Positions 1-8,132 of a DNA stretch of 10,964 nt are shown here, piece after piece; position 1 is the stretch's first letter; each line of letters opens with the position of its first letter. The position numbers were made by a program, and so were the translations under genes. The notes under the pieces were generated by a model. That model was not told the DNA's origin. It saw only the letters and a list, made by a program, of their open reading frames with translations, and did no database searches. This DNA comes from Thermomucor indicae-seudaticae (lineage: Eukaryota > Mucoromycota > Mucoromycetes > Mucorales > Lichtheimiaceae), in assembly GCA_000787465.1 (NCBI GenBank), contig JSYX01000869.1, positions 1-10,964 of the forward strand, in the 5' to 3' direction.

Positions 1-2
1 GG

Positions 3-2489
3 AACCTCAGTTGGCTCCTCATCCTTATCCTTCCGCCGATTATGGCTTTTGCACTGTACGGTGCATTCAAAGCAATGAGTAATTTTCGCTCTACGTAACG
101 TCTTGTTGATGCCTTACTTACCACGAATTTCAACAGAGTTTAACAAAAAGCTCAAGTTCTGCCGTTGCGCCACCTGTAGCTATAGAAGAAGAAGGAAGAA
201 TAAGCGCCTCAGGCGTATAAAGAAAAGCGTTTTTCGTTGTCGTTGGTAAGTAATGCGCAATCTCACATGCACGAGGTGTTGTTCCCTGGGGCTGGGCTGC
301 GTGGGACATACGACGGACTTATCACAAGAACACACTAGGGTGTCGTCACTCGTCGTGGGATGGCTCTTTCTTTGGCTTGTGAGCCTTGTGATTTCGTCAT
401 ATGTCAAGGACTGCAAGTACTACAAGATCGACCCTTTCTACAATCCATATGCTGTCCTTGGCATCCATAAGGGAGGTTGACCACAAATGCACACCCCCTT
501 CTGCCATCACTAAACTTCCACTTTGTTTTCTTACTTTAGGATGCGACTTTGAAGGAGATCAAAAGCGCATACCGGCAATTGTCACTGCAACATCACCCGG
601 ACAAGGCGGTGCGTGGCACCGAGCAACAGTCCGCGGAAAGGTTTATGCAGATTGCCGAGGCCCAGAAGACGTAAGCAAACAAGGAATGGTTATAGTACTC
701 TCGACTTACACATAATAATAGCTTAACGGACACACTAACCGGAAATGCTGATGACGATTACACCAACCAGCTGGGGCTCGGATTGGTTGATTTCCTGAAG
801 TACGACGTCATGGGGGTCATCGAACCCAACATCGTGTTGGGTCTCAGCAGTTTCGTCTTTGGTGTGGCGTTGACACTTCACGTGGTAGGAACCTCGGGAC
901 GCGAATAGTATATGCAATGGTATCGGCTGACTGCCGGATTTGTTAGGCACGACGTTGGTACAGGAACCGCCAGCACAACTGCGACAATATCATGTACGCA
1001 ACAACGCGTGGGTTTGTGAAAGAACTGCGGGAGTTTGACGACTTCCATGGCACGTAATCGTAAACTATTCGTGTTTATGACACCGACTAACCTATGGATT
1101 CATTATAGCATTGGTTAGGGTTTTGAATGGAGCTCAGGAGTTCAAAGCGAACGTACCTGCACGTCGCGGAGATGCCAAGCTGCTCGATGCGATCGATACG
1201 GCAATAGCAGCAGAAATGGCAAATCGATTTGCTGAAAGGTTTGAACCACATCATGAGGTATGTAAACTGGGAGACTAGAAGCGTATGCGGCTCATAAACA
1301 AATATGCATGTTTGTGCAGTATGCAGCCGGATATAGCGGCAAAGCCCGTACATTGATGTACGCTTATTTTCTGCGAGTCGACCTCCGCAGACTGCTTGGA
1401 CGATGCAAAAGTCGGAAGCTTGAGCAGGAGCAGCAGTACGTTGTTGAGAAGTCTGTCTTTTGCCTGCAGGGCCTTTTGCAAGTGGCAATTGTGAAGCAAT
1501 GGCTTGGCGTGACTTGCCGGATCATGGAGATACAGCAGCATCTGCTTCAGGCGACTTTTCCGGGCGAGCCACCAGTAAAACAATTGCCGCACGTCATCAC
1601 GCAGTTGTTGCAACGCTACTACCGTTGAAAAGAGCGGTATATTCGCTCCGTCCAGCAGCTGCTGGCGATGACTGAAGAGGAGCGCAGAGAACTCTTGAGG
1701 CCTCTAAGCGAGAACCAGTACTCGGATGTGATGTACGTAGCGAACCACATTCCGAAGCTCAATGTGGTCAAGGCTCTCTTCAAAGGTAAGCATAACATAG
1801 CGGCGTTCGGTTACGGCTCCTGCTAATAATAATTTGACAGTGGTGGGAAGCGCTATCATGAGGACCAATGCTGTCGTTACGTTTTTCCTGAGGCTGGTCA
1901 ATGGTGATACCCCGGAGAATCAAGGTGGCGCAAGCGAGGGCGATGAGGATGAACTGGTTGACGAGGACGAACTTGTCCGAAGGGCAGAAGCCCTTAATGG
2001 CACACTTCCATTCGCCCATGCGCCATATTACCCTGGAGTAAGTGGTATAAAACAAGTAGGATGGCTGCAGTATCTTAGTAGATTGCTTTTCTACAGGAGA
2101 CGAAGCCTTATTGGTGGATCTTCTTGGGTAATCCAAAGTTGAACCGCATTGTAGTCCCACCGAAGAAGGTTACGGACATTACTAGCGAGCGGAAGTTCCA
2201 GTTCTCCTTCGCGGCTCCTTCAAAACCAGGTATCTACAACTTTTGCTTCTTCGTTAAATCCGATACGTACCTGGGTACCCACGTCCTACACGATATCGGG
2301 TTCCGGGTCCAGGAACAAGATGAATTGCAACCAGAGGAGGCGGCAGACGATCATCAGCCTGAAGATGATTCACTTGCCGGAGCGTTGGCCCTCTTGAGAG
2401 AGCTTGGTTTGATATCGAGACCTCCTGAACAACAACAGCCTCCTCTTGATAATGACCTCGAGTCCGATTGGGATGTCGATGAAGAGTAG
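3..2489 (+). CDS. SEC63: Sec63, J-domain subunit of the ER protein translocon (5' partial, ten exons)
   Basis: Sec63 recruits the lumenal Hsp70 BiP/Kar2 to the Sec61 channel for protein import into the ER. Exons read as 3-78, 137-245, 339-475, 540-670, 722-884, 947-1053, 1119-1257, 1320-1785, 1841-2037 and 2097-2489; all introns are GT-AG, 51-93 nt. Counting from the first visible codon (about 638 residues): TM1 about 3-24, a basic loop, TM2 63-84, then DPFYNPYAVLGI opening the J domain, HPD at 126-128, TM3 188-205, the Sec63/Brl domain from about 215 (AQEFK, KARTLM, QLPH, ANHIPKLNVVKA, YWWIFLGNPKLNR, FFVKSDTYLG) and an acidic tail, as in yeast Sec63 where the tail binds Sec62. The start codon lies left of the window. 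Two oddities: splice phases at 475/540 do not match, and codon 390 is TGA (1626-1628). The J-domain end also lacks a stretch. The family call is very secure; whether the copy is intact is not. Confidence 0.93.
476..539 (+). other. SEC63: SEC63 intron 3 with incompatible splice phases
   Basis: The upstream exon reads NPYAVLGIHKG and leaves one base before GT at 476 (phase 1). The downstream exon must start in phase 0 at 540 to read DATLKEIKSAYRQLS, a clear J-domain helix II. Canonical GT-AG splicing therefore shifts the frame by one base. No other GT or AG nearby restores it. Taking 476-540 (GT..GG) or 475-539 (GG..AG) would restore it, as would a one-base sequence error. Confidence 0.7.
1575..1634 (+). 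other. SEC63: In-frame TGA in SEC63 exon 8, with a possible 60-nt in-frame intron around it
   Basis: The exon frame, open from 1320 to 1785, is interrupted only by TGA at 1626-1628, between QLPHVITQLLQRYYR and KERYIRSVQQLLAM. The sequence on both sides matches the Sec63 domain with no length change relative to human SEC63, so the TGA sits where a sense codon is expected; CGA to TGA is the simplest change. Alternatively GT at 1575 (GTAAAAC, like a donor in the G3BP gene here) and AG at 1633-1634 define a 60-nt in-frame intron containing the stop. That would also delete the conserved QLPH motif, which makes it less likely as the normal form. Confidence 0.6.
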
Positions 2490-2793
2490 CCAAACTCTTT
2501 TTCATATGTTTTTCCCATATTTGTCTTTCTTTTCTTTTCCCTTTCCTTTCCTTTTCTTTTCCCACATTATTGACAGTTGTTACATGGATAAGTACAAATC
2601 TGACGTTGTTTCCTGCTGTTTGGTCTATTTTAATCTTGTTTTTGGCAAGCATTCGCCTTGTGCAAGGTCATTGAATGTTCCAACAGTTCACCAGTGTCCG
2701 CGGGCTATATTCCGTGTAATACGCCCAATAAGCCTAATGGGCCCGCCAATTCTGACTTACAAACTTCACTACATGCACCCGAGTAAGATATAG
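2490..2793 (+). other. SEC63 3' flank with 40-nt pyrimidine tract
   Basis: After the SEC63 stop there is no convincing gene. Positions 2524-2563 are entirely C and T on this strand, built of repeated TTTTC/TTTCC units with near-mirror symmetry. I see no AATAAA; the tract probably lies in the 3' UTR. The remaining bases to 2793 show nothing I can assign. Confidence 0.5.
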
Positions 2794-3147
2794 ACACCTC
2801 GACTGCAAGTTCACGCCATTGTTCGACGATTTTTCTCTTATGCCTCTGACTACAATGCGATCTCTCGGTTAAGGCTCGCAACGCACGGAAACCGGGTTTT
2901 GTCGAGGTTATTTATTCGTCAACTGCAATTCGCAAACACTCTTGGTGACAGTCTTCATGTCAGGCATTTGTGCACGCTAAGAGAGACGTTTGGCCCTCGT
3001 TGTTCGACTCATGTCTTAGGAAATCCGCACGCTTTTACAAAAGTCGCCGTTTTAGTTTCTTGCATTCCTGATTCGCAGACGGAGATTGCGTTTCCGTTTC
3101 TTTTTCCAGAGTCAAAAGCCGCTCATTTTGTCGAATGCGTCTTGTAG
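2794..3147 (+). CDS. Open frame without ATG, unknown (possible exon)
   Basis: A 117-codon open frame runs from just after TAG at 2791 to TAG at 3145-3147, with no ATG in frame. It reads like plausible protein (for example RQLQFANTLGDSLHVRHLC and FTKVAVLVSCIPDSQTEIAF), starting with an Arg-rich stretch. It could be an internal or terminal exon, a gene relic or chance. A second open frame, 3135-3344 (69 codons), overlaps its end in another frame. I recognise no family. Confidence 0.2.
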   Translation, partial: TPRLQVHAIVRRFFSYASDYNAISRLRLATHGNRVLSRLFIRQLQFANTLGDSLHVRHLCTLRETFGPRCSTHVLGNPHAFTKVAVLVSCIPDSQTEIAFPFLFPESKAAHFVECVL

Positions 3148-3331
3148 ATCGCGCACTTGTGGTAGCAAAAGTTTTAGCAGGAAAAGAATCGTACAGTATG
3201 TGTCTTGAACAAACGGAAAAAAGGTTCTATGAACAAAGTCTTTCTTTTTGTTTCGACATTAGCCAACCGAGATTGCAACAGGTTTTTTCATTGCAACGTA
3301 ACAGTTCTCTAATAGTAGTCACAGGTGTCGA

Positions 3332-3669
3332 ATGCATCTACTGATTGTCGAAATGCGGGCTGGGCACTTACGAGAGAACGCCAGGGCGTCCATCCAAAAA
3401 ATTCTGACTGACTTTGAATCCTTAAATTGGACCCTTGCGCAGTTTGACGACCGTGCTGCCAGTGACAGTGATTCCGTGTCCTCAATAAGAAACAAAATAA
3501 GACAAAGGCAGTAACTCCTTTGAAACTCGAATAATTACCGTTGATAAATTCTACGAATGATCGGTATGGACGGACCATGCGTTATAGGGATGGTACCATC
3601 CCAATAAGTTCTATGTTCCACCGGATTCCGTTACGGCACTGGTTTCGGGAACATATCATGCCATCTTGA
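3332..3669 (+). CDS. Possible small two-exon gene, unknown product
   Basis: ATG at 3332 opens a frame that is charged and helical in character (ENARASIQKILTDFESLNW, then an Asp/Ser stretch and a basic end). It stops at 3513, but GT at 3511 and AG at 3586-3587 define a 77-nt intron, within the size range of the other introns here. Splicing it gives an 86-aa protein ending at TGA 3667-3669. The start might be further upstream through the open frames at 2794-3344. No family is recognised, and the acceptor overlaps a strong palindrome, so this is tentative. Confidence 0.22.
3582..3607. repeat. 26-bp near-perfect palindrome
   Basis: The core 3587-3602 (GGGATGGTACCATCCC) is a perfect 16-bp palindrome. 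One mismatched pair (A3586/A3603) is followed by four more paired bases on each side (TTAT/ATAA), giving 24 of 26 positions symmetric. It lies in a non-conserved stretch between SEC63 and MRN1. Confidence 0.85.
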
Positions 3670-3997
3670 TTGTAATGATAAAGTGCCTCGCGCCTCAGTT
3701 CTTCCTGATGGAACTGTACAAGCACCATTGGTAAGATCCCGAAAAAGTTACTTAGTAGCTATATATCGAATTAAAAAGTACTTTTTTTTCGTAAAGAAAA
3801 TGATTACAAAGTAGTCGTAAGCAATATACAAACACAGAAACACACACTCTTTCTCTTTTTTTTTCATGATCTAAAGTTGCTCATTCTTTTACAAATATTC
3901 CGCTTTGCCAAGAGAAAAAAGAAGTAGCGAGTTTAGATACTAGTAAAAGCAAAATATTAGCCATACGGTTCCAAAAACATTTGCATAACTGTGAACA
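3670..3997. other. AT-rich MRN1 3' flank with no gene seen
   Basis: This stretch lies downstream of the MRN1 stop on the minus strand. It holds A and T runs and a 14-bp perfect palindrome at 3773-3786 (AAAAAGTACTTTTT). No canonical AATAAA is evident on the minus strand. Short open frames on the plus strand (to about 3810) have no start and no recognisable content. The MRN1 transcript probably ends here. Confidence 0.5.
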
Positions 3998-6040
3998 TTA
4001 CCCATTCGGGACGAGAACTGAGTCCAGCATGCCATTCACGGCTGTTTGACCTTCGTCGGGGACAAGCTGCTGTGGCGTATCGTTCCCTGAACCTTGTGGT
4101 TGGTTTGATGCTGCCGCTGCCGCTGCTGCAGCTGTCATAAGGTCAACTTCAGCAGGGACTCCACTCGTGTTTCCTGTCAAGGAAGCCGCGGCGACAGCTG
4201 CTGCTGCTGCTGCTGCTACAGCTACTGCATTAGTCGTAGAGGAAGGAGTCGTCGGCGAAGCCACTACGGTAGCCGGATCTACAATGGTTGATTGGACAGC
4301 ACCCCGATTGGTCGCATTGGTCCTTGGTGGATTTCCACATCTGTCTTTGCCGTAATTAATCCTGAATTTCTTGTACTCCTCTTTAGAACGAATCCCTTCA
4401 ATGGCTCGCACAGCGGCTGCAATGCTCGTAAAATTCACAAATGCACAGTTCTTCTCCTTGAGTGTGTTCACAAGTTCGATCTCACCATAGTCAGAAAAGT
4501 CTTGCTTAAGTTTCTCTTCAGTGATGGTATCATCAATGTTGCCCAGATATACGTTTCGCGAACCGCCGTTCTGCACGGCTGCAATCACAGTGGGAGAGAG
4601 CGCCGAGGCTTTACCCCAACCGATCTTGAGTCGACGGTTCTTGATGACTAGTCCGTTGTACATGGATTGGTTGTAGAAATGAAGTGCTAGCGCAGGATCA
4701 ACAAAGGTTACAAATGCAATGTGCTTGTCAGGCATGTATCGGATATGGCTCAGGATTCCTCCGCGTATAACATTGCAGATCTCCTCGCAAGTTGTGTCTG
4801 GGTGGATGTTTCCAAGGTAGATGGTTCGGTTGGCAACTCCAGCAAGAGGATTGACATTGACGAGAGAATCCAAGGACGCGCCATTCCCAGCGGCTACAGA
4901 GACAGGCGTCGTTGCGACTGCCGGATGGCTTTGGTAGACTTCAACAGCAGCTCCAGTGTATGGATCGTAGGAGACAGAGGGAAATCGTACTTGATATGCA
5001 GTATTCTGGTAAGTTCCAGAAGATGGATATATAGGTTGAGCCAAATACACACTTGCATTCGATGATTTGGTGGAGGGTGCACAACGGTCGCGGCCATAGT
5101 TGACACGACGAGAAGCCCAGTTGCTTTCTGTTGGTAACGTTGTCACGCACTTGATAGCGTTGGAGGTGCTCAAAAAGTGCACAAATGCAATACTCTTGTC
5201 TTTGATGATCTTGATGTGCTCTATCTGGCCAAAACGTGCCAAATTTTCTCGTAAGTATTGTTCGTTTACGCTTTCGTCCAGAGAACCAAGAAACACATTT
5301 CTACTCGCCCCATTTTGCAGGGCCATCTGAATATTTGCCGGTATCGCGCTTGGCCTGCCCCAGCCAATCTTGAGCTCTGCACCATTGACAATGAGCTTCT
5401 TGGTACTTGTTTCGTGGAAAAACTGAGCAGCAGCAGCGGCTTCGACAAAAGTGATGAAAATGCAGTTCTTTTCCGGTAACGGTCGAACAGAGTCAATGAT
5501 GCCAGTCTTCACATGATCCAGGATGTCCGAAACAGGAGTATCAGGAGGAATATTCCCAACATAAACAGTACGGGCTGTCTGGTGAGTAGCAGACGATAGC
5601 TGCGGCGACTGCACATGGTGAGCATATGCCGTAGCGTTCGAGAACTGGGGCGTCGAAAAGGGCGATCCAAGAGCAGCAGGTGAAGGCGGTCCTAGTGAGC
5701 TCTGAACAAATTGTGGTGTAGGAGGTGCATTAAGTACAGCTGCTTGTGTTCCGTTGCCAGCGTGGTATTGATTTACACTTGAGTAAGTAGGGCTCGCACC
5801 TGAGTACTGGCTGAACGCACTCGATGCATTCGGCTGATAATTTCCAGGCACAGTAGCATTCACTGGTGAGTAAGGACTGCTCATCATCATTTGCCCTGAC
5901 GCAGGTGGATTGCTGACATAAGCGTCGCTGGGTATAAGGTCATTAATTCTTGGAGTCCCCCCAAAAGCCATCCTTCCATATAACTCACTAGTACGATTGA
6001 GAAAACCGGGTTTTCTTTGTGTTATCGACGTCGTTTGCAT
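3998..6040 (-). CDS. MRN1: Mrn1/Nrd1-type RNA-binding protein with four RRMs
   Basis: An uninterrupted 680-aa protein, unlike its intron-containing neighbours. It has four RNA recognition motifs in two pairs: RRM1 about 157-228 (RNP2 VYVGNI, RNP1 NCIFITFV), RRM2 about 247-318 (VFLGSL, SIAFVHFL), RRM3 about 405-476 (IYLGNI, HIAFVTFV) and RRM4 about 496-566 (VYLGNI, NCAFVNFT). Each pair follows the same plan: LKIGWG after the first RRM, then NGxSRNV, then R(V/I)NYGxDRC closing the second. This layout is the hallmark of budding yeast Mrn1 and fission yeast Nrd1, post-transcriptional regulators that bind mRNAs; Nrd1 represses sexual differentiation and is linked to MAP kinase signalling and stress granules. 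The first 150 residues are disordered, Ser/Pro/Gln/Asn-rich, with Thr-Pro sites at 29 and 108. The tail carries Ala runs at about 608-619 and 637-644. ATG 6040 is the first in-frame start and has A at -3; stop is TAA. Confidence 0.95.
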   Translation of the reverse strand: MQTTSITQRKPGFLNRTSELYGRMAFGGTPRINDLIPSDAYVSNPPASGQMMMSSPYSPVNATVPGNYQPNASSAFSQYSGASPTYSSVNQYHAGNGTQAAVLNAPPTPQFVQSSLGPPSPAALGSPFSTPQFSNATAYAHHVQSPQLSSATHQTARTVYVGNIPPDTPVSDILDHVKTGIIDSVRPLPEKNCIFITFVEAAAAAQFFHETSTKKLIVNGAELKIGWGRPSAIPANIQMALQNGASRNVFLGSLDESVNEQYLRENLARFGQIEHIKIIKDKSIAFVHFLSTSNAIKCVTTLPTESNWASRRVNYGRDRCAPSTKSSNASVYLAQPIYPSSGTYQNTAYQVRFPSVSYDPYTGAAVEVYQSHPAVATTPVSVAAGNGASLDSLVNVNPLAGVANRTIYLGNIHPDTTCEEICNVIRGGILSHIRYMPDKHIAFVTFVDPALALHFYNQSMYNGLVIKNRRLKIGWGKASALSPTVIAAVQNGGSRNVYLGNIDDTITEEKLKQDFSDYGEIELVNTLKEKNCAFVNFTSIAAAVRAIEGIRSKEEYKKFRINYGKDRCGNPPRTNATNRGAVQSTIVDPATVVASPTTPSSTTNAVAVAAAAAAAVAAASLTGNTSGVPAEVDLMTAAAAAAAASNQPQGSGNDTPQQLVPDEGQTAVNGMLDSVLVPNG

Positions 6041-6101
6041 GCTTCATGATAGTCGCTGTAGTCGCAGCAAGCGTCGGATGTGTCTGGCTGGATGGCGTCA
6101 T
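5988..6101 (-). other. 37-codon upstream ORF overlapping the MRN1 start
   Basis: On the minus strand, ATG at 6101-6099 opens a frame through a second ATG (6047-6045) to TAG at 5990-5988. This is out of frame with MRN1 and crosses its ATG at 6040. The second uORF ATG has A at -3. Ribosomes translating it would pass the MRN1 start, so it could lower MRN1 translation if the transcript begins upstream of 6101. Where the transcript starts is not known. Confidence 0.45.
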
Positions 6102-6660
6102 TCTTCGTCTTTTGATGAGATACGATAATAACTATATGGCCTGTACTACTACTGCTACAGTACAATACAGTAAGTCAAGAGGGATCAGCCGACATTTTAC
6201 GTTCGAAGGTACTTGCTTGGAAAGAAATCAATCTGCTACTGCTGATGATGATCTCTGTAATACAAAAAGAAATACGCAAGTGGAAGCTAAAAGGAATGGA
6301 AGTATATATAGTTTCTGTCGCCAAGTCTAATAACAACTCGGTAGCTCGACGATCTAAGCGGCAATTTGTCAATGACAGCCATGTATGGGGGGGATTGTAC
6401 AGTAGATGACTTACGGATGATGAAGGAGAGCCGTGCGCACTGTGCAGCAGCAAAAGAAAAAGAGGGAAAGCAAAATGAGTGAAATACCAAGGCTACGAGA
6501 GACAAGATCGTCGTCCGCTCTTTTTTGAATGTCGACGGGTATCCTTTCCCACTTGTCTATAGTTCAAGAGAACAGGGGATAAAATTAGAAGCTGGTTATG
6601 AAGAGACGGACGGAGAACTGTAACGGTTCAAGCGTCCTTTCCTAAATGAAATTTGCGGGT
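6041..6660 (-). promoter_or_regulatory. MRN1 upstream region with TATA-like element
   Basis: No gene is apparent here. TATATATA lies at 6303-6310, about 263 bases upstream of the MRN1 ATG, and may be its TATA box. A short ATG frame of six codons (MSADPS) reads on the minus strand at about 6175-6195, close to weak splice-like sites, so a leader intron is possible. The assignment rests on position and motif only. Confidence 0.35.
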
Positions 6661-6719
6661 TAATTCATTAAAATTTACGTTTACGCTCTTTGCCGCACCT
6701 GGCAAACCCGTAATTACAA

Positions 6720-7221
6720 TCTTCAAGCAGTCTTGTTTTTCGACCAAAACTCTTTGATAGCGTTAAGGTATAGTGAATACGGTGGAAGGTAAAGGCACCT
6801 GTACCCTCTGCTTTCGACGACCGCTTGAACTTTCTCCGAAAGTGAATAGGAGGGTTGTCCATCACCAGGTATTCGCCTTGCTGTCCCGCTTCGATGAAGA
6901 CATCCGTCACCCTGCGAAGGAGCCGCAGGAAGAGGTTGCTCCTCGTTCCAACGCGACATACCCGTCCCGGCTGCTGCTTGTTCGATTTTCGCTTCTTGGA
7001 GGAGCTTACAACTGCCTGATCCCTGAGTGCAAAGAGAGTTACTTCTCCAGTGTATTTTGGCTTTTCCTTGATACATATGGCTGATCAACTTTTATACGCC
7101 AGCGTATAAAAGTGTGTTTGCGCTTATGTGTCATCGAATTGTCGTGAAAGCAGCTCAGTTTTGCGCCAGCAAATTGGTATCTCATGGACAATAGATAGCA
7201 AGCGCATTTTTTCAATCTCAA
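6720..7221 (-). pseudogene. Decayed Tc1/mariner (IS630-type) DDE transposase relic
   Basis: Read on the minus strand from about 7221, the relic runs through three frames. First comes FHDNSMTHKRKH..., resembling the region after the first catalytic Asp. Then, in another frame from about 7057, comes a stretch ending LVMDNPPIHF, matching the second-Asp motif (usually VMDNAPIH). A frameshift near 6848-6856 follows, then VESRGYRCLYLPPYSLYLN and AIKEFWSKNK, matching the usual RGYxxxYLPPYSPxLNPIExFW. In that motif the third catalytic acid should be the E of NPIE; here it reads NAIK, so Lys replaces it. No terminal inverted repeats were recognised. It is a fragment of an old insertion and is clearly inactive. 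Confidence 0.82.
7088..7113. repeat. Perfect 12-bp inverted repeat with 2-nt centre
   Basis: Arms ACTTTTATACGC (7088-7099) and GCGTATAAAAGT (7102-7113) are exact reverse complements separated by CA. It lies inside the transposase relic, where the minus strand still reads TFIRWRIKV in frame. Confidence 0.88.
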
Positions 7222-7251
7222 GTTAGAGCGAACCGATACAGTCCTTTAATT

Positions 7252-7276
7252 ACATGATCTTAGGTTTCACATGATC
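7252..7276 (+). repeat. Short direct repeat ACATGATC
   Basis: ACATGATC occurs at 7252-7259 and again at 7269-7276, just outside the upstream end of the transposase relic. It may be chance or a leftover of insertion; it does not match the other side of the relic as far as I can see. Confidence 0.4.
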
Positions 7277-7722
7277 CTTCCTTTTTCGTCCGTTTGGCGT
7301 TTCCTAATGGGGTTCAAAGGATTTCATTACGCAGCGTCAAGAGTTCAAGGATATCAGATGGTGCCCTCTGTTCTGAGTGTATTAAATGAAAGACAGATTA
7401 CAGACGTTTTCATCGACTGCTGTGCTGTTTTCTTTTCTACCTTTCAACAGCTGGTCGCAAAGCATGTGTTGGATTTGCACATCGCACAAAGGCAAAAGCC
7501 AGGAATGGATTCACAAACTTTCATCACCATGCAAAGCTTACTCGCGCTGACTTTAGAGACGATGACTCCCTCATTGACAGACATAAGAAGGAAATGAAAC
7601 GCTCTTTGGGACTTCTTGCAGACGTTGTCATGAAACAATGCAGTCAGCTACTTCAAGACTCCGATTCCGACAGCGGATTGTGCCGCGCACGCGTACCAAA
7701 AGAAGAATCTGTGAAACTGTGA
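7271..7722 (+). CDS. Possible two-exon gene, unknown product (about 125 aa)
   Basis: ATG at 7271 opens a frame; GT at 7377 and AG at 7449-7450 define a 74-nt intron with a pyrimidine-rich end. It joins (phase 1) to a frame open to TGA at 7720-7722. The second exon has protein-like composition: a Lys/Arg/His-rich part (HRTKAKARNGFTNFHHH), a charged helix (SLIDRHKKEMKRSLGLLADV) and an Asp/Ser end. Its frame has no upstream ATG, so it only makes sense as an exon. The first frame also stays open without splicing to 7597. No family is recognised, and a decayed gene is equally possible. Confidence 0.27.
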
Positions 7723-7866
7723 ATGCGACCTTGTTCATTGTAGTGTTTGTGCCTCGTTCACCCGTTTTCAAGTACCAGCTCATGTACGAACTTTGCATTC
7801 GAGGTTCTACTTTCAACGGTCCATGACTGCCAGCGAACTCGGATCCTGCCCCGCCGAATATTCGAA

Positions 7867-8100
7867 ATGGCGCTAAACACAATACGGCTGGTTAAGAAAT
7901 TCCCAGCAAAAAGGGGAGAGGAAGCTTTAAGGGCTCGCAAGCCAGACGAAGCATACAAGGCCGCAGTGCGCATTTTAAGTAAAACAAGTGTGGTGACAAA
8001 ACGCAGTGATGCTCGATTCGGTGTTCAAGCCAAAAAAAACCGGGCTAGGATGGTTCCTGAGATCCGGTACAAAATCGCTCAGGCAAGTAGCAAGAATTAA
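7867..8100 (+). CDS. Possible small basic protein, unknown (77 aa)
   Basis: ATG at 7867 to TAA at 8098-8100; the same frame is open back to 7747. The product is rich in Lys, Arg and Ala, with helix-like stretches (KRGEEALRARKPDEAYKAAV, then KKNRARMVPEIRYKIAQ). It has no membrane segment and no motif I know. It could be a separate small gene or an exon of a larger gene spanning 7271-8770. Confidence 0.22.
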   Translation: MALNTIRLVKKFPAKRGEEALRARKPDEAYKAAVRILSKTSVVTKRSDARFGVQAKKNRARMVPEIRYKIAQASSKN

Positions 8101-8132
8101 AGGACGATATTGTCCCTGTTGGTAGCGCGTGT

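Noticed and set aside
4167..4651. Plus-strand open frames opposite MRN1
   Set aside because: They mirror the Ala-rich tail and RRM4 of the real minus-strand gene and have no recognisable content of their own.
6191..6215. GTTCGAA-like stretch suggesting a tRNA T-loop
   Set aside because: No matching acceptor, D or anticodon stems could be found around it.
6641..7260. Terminal inverted repeats for the transposase relic
   Set aside because: AT-rich ends on the two sides were compared by eye, and no matching inverted sequences longer than a few bases were found.
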